Part shown: positions 58,026 to 64,000 of the stretch, in pieces | Numbering within the stretch: position 1 is the first letter of the stretch | Layout: the number at the start of each line of letters is the position of its first letter | NCBI GenBank assembly: GCA_001466705.2 | Contig: LATX02000208.1 | Span: 124,001 to 188,000 of the forward strand | Direction of reading: 5' to 3' | DNA from: Moniliophthora roreri | Taxonomy: Eukaryota; Basidiomycota; Agaricomycetes; Agaricales; Marasmiaceae | Length of the DNA: 64,000 nt | The notes under the pieces: model-generated | The model's database searches: none | The model's input: the letters and a program-made list of their open reading frames with translations, nothing else | Told to the model about the DNA's origin: nothing | Made by a program: the position numbers and the translations under genes

Positions 58026-59833
58026 TTGCCGAAAAATCAAATTCTCTCGGTCCTCTTTTGCTTTCTGCTCTTGCTCTCAACGGTGCTTGGAACCCTACCA
58101 AAGTACTATGCAAACCTCAATGCTGATCGATTGTGGACTGTTAATGGACGCAGCGTCTCAAGCCCAGACAAGTCTCGGACGCAGGGGAATCAACAGTGCT
58201 TAAAAGGCAGATTGGCTGAAGGTACGTGCTAGGCGGCATGAACACTCAAGCGACCTATACCAATTAACTGTGTAATAGCCCAACTCCAATTGACGAAGAA
58301 GCAGTTTTATTGCAGCAGTCCGAGTCCAATCAAAATCGATATTCCATGGACACTCCTCACCTGGACCGAGTCGTTTGTCAACTCAACGGACGGGGGCGTC
58401 CCTGGTGCATCAGTGTATCATTCCGTTAGTCGGATTTTTGGATTCAAAAAGAGTGATAGTCTCATTTTGTTTGCATCTTTTTCGGGTCTTGTACCAATTT
58501 ATTAGTTATTCAACTGGTTTGCTTCACAGATATCGCATTCGCGGGTGGATTGCTGGGGTACTCGCTGTTGAATATTCAGATGTACGACTTCGACTGGCTG
58601 AAGGATTATCTCCTACCAGGTATGTCGCGTCGGCTTGCTTTTGCACACCCTGTTCTGAACACATCGACAGGCGGGTGGTTCTGGTATAAACAAAAGCTCT
58701 CCCTCGTCAATTTCCGGATCCATGTCTACCTCGGAACTGATGAGCGATGATGTACTAGCACTGAGATGACGCATTAAAACCGTGATAGTTGCTGGTGTAC
58801 TCGCCGTCCTGCAATTCCTTCCTGTCATACGAAGAGTGAGTCTTCTCCAGTAAAACACACGACTTGGCTGATATTCCCTCCAGAGAATCATAATTCTCCA
58901 ACGGAATCATTGGTCAGTTGGGACTTTCCTCGTTTTTACTGTTACTGAGTCCGCTTTAGGATATCTGGTGCTGTCGACCATGATCGTCTCAAACGACAGC
59001 GACATGATTGTCGCTCGCGGGCTTTTGAGGGCGAAATAATTCTCAGTCTGCTTACTGCAGCATTGGAACTCCGAGCATCTTTTATGGAGTAATGGGCATC
59101 CGCAACATCGGAAGTGGATGATGAGTAAGTATCCGCTCAATACTTGGTATTACGCAGTCTGACCCAGCTTCGTTTGAAGGAATGGTATCCTTCTTCGGTG
59201 TTGTGGTAACAGCCCGAATCATCGTCTTACTCTCTCTCAACAAATCATCGCTGACATCGGCGGTTTTACTCCGTACGTCATCTGCGTCAATTTTACCTCT
59301 TTGTTTTGTCCTCACTTTCGATGATTTTCGCTCGCAGGGCTTTTGGTGGCGAAATCAGTTCTCAGTCTGCTTACTACAGCACTGGAGCTCTGAGCATCTC
59401 TCAAGTCAGGAGAACACGCCACAACATCGGAAGTGGATGATGAGTAATATCCGCTCAATATTTAGTATTACGCAGTCTGACCCGGCTTTTGTTTGAAGGA
59501 ATGGTATCATTCTTCGGTATTGCGGTAACAACCCGAATAATCGCCTTGATTTCTCAACAAATCATCACTATATCAGCGGCGTACGTTATCTGCCTCGACG
59601 CTTTTTGTTTGTTTCCCGTATTGGTTGACGAGCTTCTTTCAGTGCTTACCAATATCGACGAAGCCAGATTGCAACATCCTCTTTGCTTTGTTCCGGGTAC
59701 AAATGAATCGAATACGTTCGTTGCTCTTCTTGCCGATGCGAGAAGCGATGATCTGGGATACAGCTCGGCAGCGCGCGTTTGTCAGGGCATGGTTCTGTGG
59801 TTTGTGATAGTCTTCCATATCGTTGGGTTGTAG
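58026..59833 (+). pseudogene. Polytopic membrane protein, right copy, with an internal tandem duplication
   Basis: 58030-58220 gives a signal-peptide-like leader (ILSVLFCFLLLLSTVLG) without a visible ATG, then an ectodomain with CLKGRLAE, WTLLTWTESFVNSTDGG and GASVYHSVSRIFGF. Next come DIAFAGGLLGYSLLNIQMYD (58530), VIVAGVLAVLQFLP (58785), GYLVLSTMIVSN (58960) and GMVSFFG-type helices, ending NTFVALLADARSDD and VCQGMVLWFVIVFHIVGL. A ~290-bp part occurs twice (about 59010-59270 and 59320-59580): the first has an in-frame TGA and frame loss, the second is open (RAFGGEISSQSAYYS). It parallels the left fragment at 8521-9996. It may still be expressed if the first repeat is spliced out. Function unknown. 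Confidence 0.45.
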
Positions 59834-61529
59834 TTTTATGTATGTGGTTTGCTGTTGTTTCACTCTTTCGAGATCCTAATCACAATCGGTTGCAACGCTA
59901 GCTCATCAAATCGGAGAAAGCAAACCCTCAAAGAAAAGGCTTCGCGTTGGAGCCAAGGGATAGTGACCAAGATACTTTGTTGCATCAAGGTTGTCGTGTA
60001 TGTCTTTCTGCGATATGGTGTCTCTTTTATCTATTTTCTTTGATTTTTCCCTTTGATCGACGCTGGCGCGACATGAGGCTTGCCTTCGGGCGGCTCCGCG
60101 AGCTCGAGGCGGTGGTGGTGGCCAAAGACGGTCCTCCTTTCTCTTCCTCGTTGGAGAGGGCCGGGTGGTCTGGCTATTGCGATGCCGAAGACAATGCTGC
60201 TGGTTGTGGATGAACCTACGCTACGTACGCGGCGAGAGCTATCGGAACACACTGCGGTCATGTGACTACTGTAGGCCCTACTACATCGTAGTGAGGATCC
60301 CGCATCTCTCGGGAAGATGCTCGAGCTCTTTGTTCAGCGGATACATATTGAGGTTCTCATCGTGGGAGCCCAAAGCAATAAGCCGGTAAGCTCCCATCCG
60401 AAACTTTTGATTGAAGTATTATAACACATGAACTCCCGCAGCCTGGTAGTAAACAACAAGAACCTGTGAGGACATGTGGAACCTCAACGCTCAAAACTTC
60501 CTCTGACAAGAAGCCTTCCCCACAGAGAAAGAAATCAGAAGGCTTGAAAGCAGTATGTCTCTTTTCGTCGATCGAATATGCGCAGCGTTCTGATGACTTT
60601 CTCCAGTTCAGTAGTAAACTGCTTGATAACGACTCAGCTCCTAAAACGTCCAGCTCCGCTATGGCCAAACATTCAGTGATCACGGCATGCTCCTGCTTCC
60701 CAAGCCTTATCAGCTACTGTTGATGGTTGATGGTCATTTAAGTCCAAACGTAGACGTTCGGATAGTCGAGACAGGGAGGACCACGCCGAGCGGCCACGAT
60801 CAACTCCAGCGGATCCCGTCTTAGCCCTTTTATAAGACTCAATCAAGGTCTTTCAAACCCTGGCTATGTTGATGCCGACAAGGCTGAGAAGCAGGCGAAA
60901 GGCCGATCGGAGGATCGTCCACCTACCCAAGCTTCCTCGAGCAGAGGCGAGACTTCTAAGTTTCATTGATGTTTTTTTGGCACTGACAGGTTCTCTTGTA
61001 GCTCCACGTCCTCGTACTCGTGCAAATACTCTGGGTGGAGCGGGTAACCTGCGAAAAATCGTCCCTCCTGCTTGCTGGCGCGACAATTCGAATGTTGAAC
61101 GCTCTTTGTCCGTTACCCTACCCACTCTTTATTGTACAAGGCCTGGTTTTTACGGTATTATATTCTCCGAGCTCCGGGCTAGTGCTGTCTAGACCACCAT
61201 ACGCCTAATTCTATAATATACGCATATCCTAATTTCTTGCCATACCTGTCTATCATGCGGGAGGACCGCAGCGGGTTGCACGCGGGTCACCCTGGTCCAT
61301 CTTTCCTTCTGGCATCTACGCAAGCTTTCGGCACCGTTCAGCGCTCTTGCCTCTTCCACATATCATGGGCGTCAACGTGCTGTGCCGCAGTTACCCATTG
61401 AATTTCCACTGGCGCAGCATCATGTGGATAGTCCCTGATTATGTATCTACGTCGTTTACGTCGTCATATAAGACCTTTATCATTTTTCGATATGGGTTCT
61501 ACCCTTTCATATCACCATTTCATATCACC
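59834..61529. other. Region without a convincing gene
   Basis: Open frames are short and overlap. A stretch at 60180-60230 (TMLLVVDEPT) resembles an ABC-transporter Walker B, but I find no Walker A or LSGGQ, so at most a decayed remnant. The final ~200 bases lead into the gene starting at 61530. Confidence 0.35.
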
Positions 61530-63201
61530 ATGAACCACGAAAAAGCGCCTTTGTTGCAAGAAAGTCCTGGAACTCAGCCTGTAATTTTGCCTGTCTATGC
61601 TATACCGGATAGGGCAGAAAGGCGAGCGGCTCGGAGGAGAAAATTCTTCAAGCACCTGGCGATTTTCCTTCTTATTTTCACCATCTGGAAGCTTCATACA
61701 ATGAGGTTTGTATATTGGGGAGGACGTGGTCATGGAGGGTGTGGTCATCAGCCTTATGGATATTCTGGATTGGCCGAGTGGGGATGGGTGCGTTTTCTCC
61801 ATCTGGTACGAATTGGTATTGCAATATCTAACTTGACTTATAGCCCGACAACGGTCACGAACTGGAATTTGACGGCGAAGATTTCCCATGGCCACCTGAA
61901 CTCACTATCGACACATGCGCTGAATGGCCTCATCCTCCCGGTGGGGAACATGGCCGTCTCAGACATCCTCACGGCAATGAAGGACACCCTCGTTCCACGG
62001 TTTCTACGTTCAACCTCCCTGTTTCCTCAGATGTGCTGTTCCTCTTTGCCCGAGGCCCGTGGTCTGCTGGAAGAGTCAACATTTTGCAAGGTGACGACCA
62101 GAGTGATGAAGTCGTTGTCAATATCACTACCAAGTGGTACGGGCCACGAGCGCTTTTAGACTCGGTTCAAATCTGTAAAGTGAAGAGAGAGGAAGGGCAG
62201 AATGGAATTGGGATTCTGGTAAGCGTACCGTTTGCATTTCCGTCGTTTGACGACCGACTGACGATCTGGACAGTCCGTCAGGGATAGGGTACCCCCAAAC
62301 CACCACCGCCACCATCACCGTGTCGAGTTCACCGTCGATGTCATTCTTCCCGCATCAAAATCAGCAGATGATGCGCTCGTCATCAAGGATTTCAGAGCCA
62401 GCATGCCGATTTTCACATACAACCTCGCTGACCTGGCCGAGAGCGTTCGCTTCGACTCCATCTCATTGAGAGGTTCCGTTTCAACGGTAGTTTCAGAGGT
62501 ATTTCTCCATAAACCGCATGGCCACGTAGTCCCCAACTGACCTTATCCGTTCTTTGTAGTCGCTAGCTGCAAGCAGAGCTGACTTCACCTCGCACGTTGG
62601 ATCCATCACCGGAAACTTTAGCACCTCTTCTTCCCTGAAGCTAATAACGGATAACGGGCACATTGCAGCCAATATTACATTGTCTAACGACGCCAAGTCA
62701 GACGAATGGACAGAACTGGAGCTCAAAACGTCTAATGCGTACGTCTTCCTTTACCTCTCCTTTACCTTCCTTCTTTACTTATCCTCCTACGTTGACAGCG
62801 CAATCCAGTCCAATATCTCGCTCGTCACTACCTCCTCTGATACTGGAGGCCAATTCCGAGTCAAATCCACAACCGCGGCAGGCTCTACACACATCGACGT
62901 ACCCAGCGCGCCTTCTGAACACACCCTCGATATGGCAGTCCACGGTTCGTTGGGTGCTATCTACGTCGCACTTCATGAGACGTACGAGGGGGCATTTAGT
63001 GTTTCAACTTCTGGTTTGACCAAGGCAACTATCGTGGAGCCGGAAGAGAAACGGAAGAATGGAAGGAAAGTGGAATATTCGGAGGTATCCAGAGGGAATG
63101 TGAGGGGTGTTATTTGGGTTGCTGATGGAGACGAGAAAGGGAAGGAAAGAGGAAATGTGGATGTCAGTAATTCGTTGGGGAGTACCACGTTGAGGTTGTG
63201 A
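61530..63201 (+). CDS. Type II single-pass membrane protein with beta-rich C-terminal tail (DUF7330-like), right copy
   Basis: Start chosen at 61530 (MNHEKAPLLQESPG), after leader-like repeats of CATATCACC. A basic stretch (RAERRAARRRKFF) precedes one helix (LAIFLLIFTIWKL). Later exons carry RGPWSAGRVNILQGDD and TKWYGPRALLDSVQICKV, matching DGPWTAVGTFNVMQG and RRYVPGSLDLCQV of the left copy. The last exon, from 62807, ends EGAFSVSTS, then GRKVEY, then GSTTLRL, as in the left copy (EGRFNLTT, ARKIEY, ITLRV). Exons are approximate between 61785 and 62740. Same unknown function; clear paralogue of 4325-5823. Confidence 0.65.
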
Positions 63202-63501
63202 TTGTGATAGAAAGGACTAGCGCCACTATCGTAACTCGTTTGGTAGGTATCTCTATGATTTGTAATAGTTTTCTTGTATTAGCTCAGGCGAAAAGAACAA
63301 GTTGTTTTATCCACAACAAACGGCGCCGGTTGACAATGACCTGCCCTGAAGCTCAGGCGCCCGAGCGCGCCTCCGCCGTTTATTGTTCTTACACCAACAA
63401 CATCGGGGCCGGAATCTGCGTGGTACGTTTCTTGTTCATCTTTCGTTCTACTTAGGGTCCTTATTCTCAATACGCTTCTACATAGGCGGAATTGATAGGA
63501 A
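63202..63501. other. Convergent intergenic region
   Basis: Lies between the 3' ends of the DUF7330-like gene (+) and the Rai1-like gene (-). A short plus-strand open frame at 63198-63455 has no recognisable features. Confidence 0.4.
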
Positions 63502-64000
63502 CTAGTTATACACGGACCCCTTGTCGCGAAGCGCATCAATCATGCTTTTCGGGACAATACCAATTCTCTCAATGGGTGTCCTCGAAGAATCTTCGCGTCG
63601 TTTCTTCACCGTCTCCGCCTCCGATGGTGACAACTTCTGAACATTTGCCAACCTCCCGTTGTCAACCGTAACCCGCCAAATCGTGTCATCTGTGGAATTA
63701 CTTTGCTCGCGGGAGATATAAGAACGCAGCGATGAAAGCGCTCGATAACCCCTCGCAATGTGGCCATCGAATTTATGCGTCTTGATTTCTGCAGTTCGGA
63801 TCGTATCTGTGTGGCTAATCTGAAGGTTCCAGGTGTGATATCCAACAAAAATTTCTGGTACACCCAAGAGGTATGATTGCATGTGCCAGCGGTCGTATGG
63901 AACCCTATATGAACATTAGTGATATTCAGGATACCAGCTGAATTCGTGCACACTTAGTCCCGACAAGTTTGCATTTGAGTTCAATACGACGTTCAAACCA
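63502..64000 (-). CDS. Rai1/DXO-like decapping nuclease family protein, 3' part
   Basis: Enters from the right edge. The exon beyond 63954 reads FERRIELKCKLVGTK, matching the family's ELKT metal-binding region (here ELKC). An intron spans 63953-63905 (GTGTGC...ATAG). The last exon (63904-63502) reads RWHMQSYLLGVPEIFVGYH, the strongly conserved WLQSFLLGVPxIxVGFR block, then a divergent tail. This is a second, different family member from the one at 1-754; each edge shows only one half, so they cannot be aligned directly. Family call firm. Confidence 0.75.

Noticed and set aside
60080..60265. Possible ABC transporter nucleotide-binding domain (TMLLVVDEPT)
   Set aside because: Only a Walker B-like string is present; no Walker A, no LSGGQ, and frames break around it.

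Overview
The window is genomic DNA of a filamentous basidiomycete, most likely an Agaricomycete (inferred). Genes are split by many 45-65 nt GT-AG introns. The families seen are a short-type unspecific peroxygenase, FunK1-like kinase, Plavaka-type transposase, membrane-anchored amidohydrolases and small secreted cysteine-rich peptides. No rRNA, tRNA or CRISPR was recognised. Two single Ns (23051 and 29206) mark assembly joins.

Layout. The left arm (1-24.4 kb) holds a partial Rai1/DXO-like gene (-), an AAA+ ATPase (+), a type II membrane protein with a beta-rich tail (-), a divergent SRA-YDG gene (-), a degraded polytopic membrane protein (-) and an F-box/zinc-finger gene (+). It then carries a tandem array of tiny secreted cysteine peptides and ~950-residue amidohydrolases: peptides A, B, amidohydrolase 1, peptide C, amidohydrolase 2. 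The centre (24.4-48.1 kb) is AT-rich, CpG-poor transposon DNA. It holds a ~14.6 kb Plavaka-type element (25463-40094) inserted inside a single-pass membrane protein gene, then a graveyard of Tc1/mariner, LINE and other remnants. The right arm (48.1-64 kb) has the intact paralogue of the interrupted gene (+), amidohydrolase 3 (-), peptide D (-), an unspecific peroxygenase (-), a second polytopic membrane protein (+), a second beta-rich type II membrane protein (+) and a second Rai1/DXO-like gene (-).

The arms mirror each other. Six families occur in the order Rai1, beta-tail protein, polytopic protein, peptide, amidohydrolase, single-pass protein on the left, and in reverse order on the right, with four of the six strands as an inverted duplication predicts.

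The most novel item is the peptide family. Each member has a signal peptide, a short Asn/Gln-rich pro-region (three of four with a dibasic DRR site), an intron at one conserved position, and a second exon with the pattern CC-x(n)-CTxC at or near the C-terminus. Copies B, C and D each lie 1.3-2.2 kb upstream of an amidohydrolase on the same strand. The second main item is the Plavaka-type element, which carries an Spt5-like NGN/KOW protein, a GIY-YIG protein, a FunK1-like kinase fragment and a gene with tandemly duplicated 45-nt exons.
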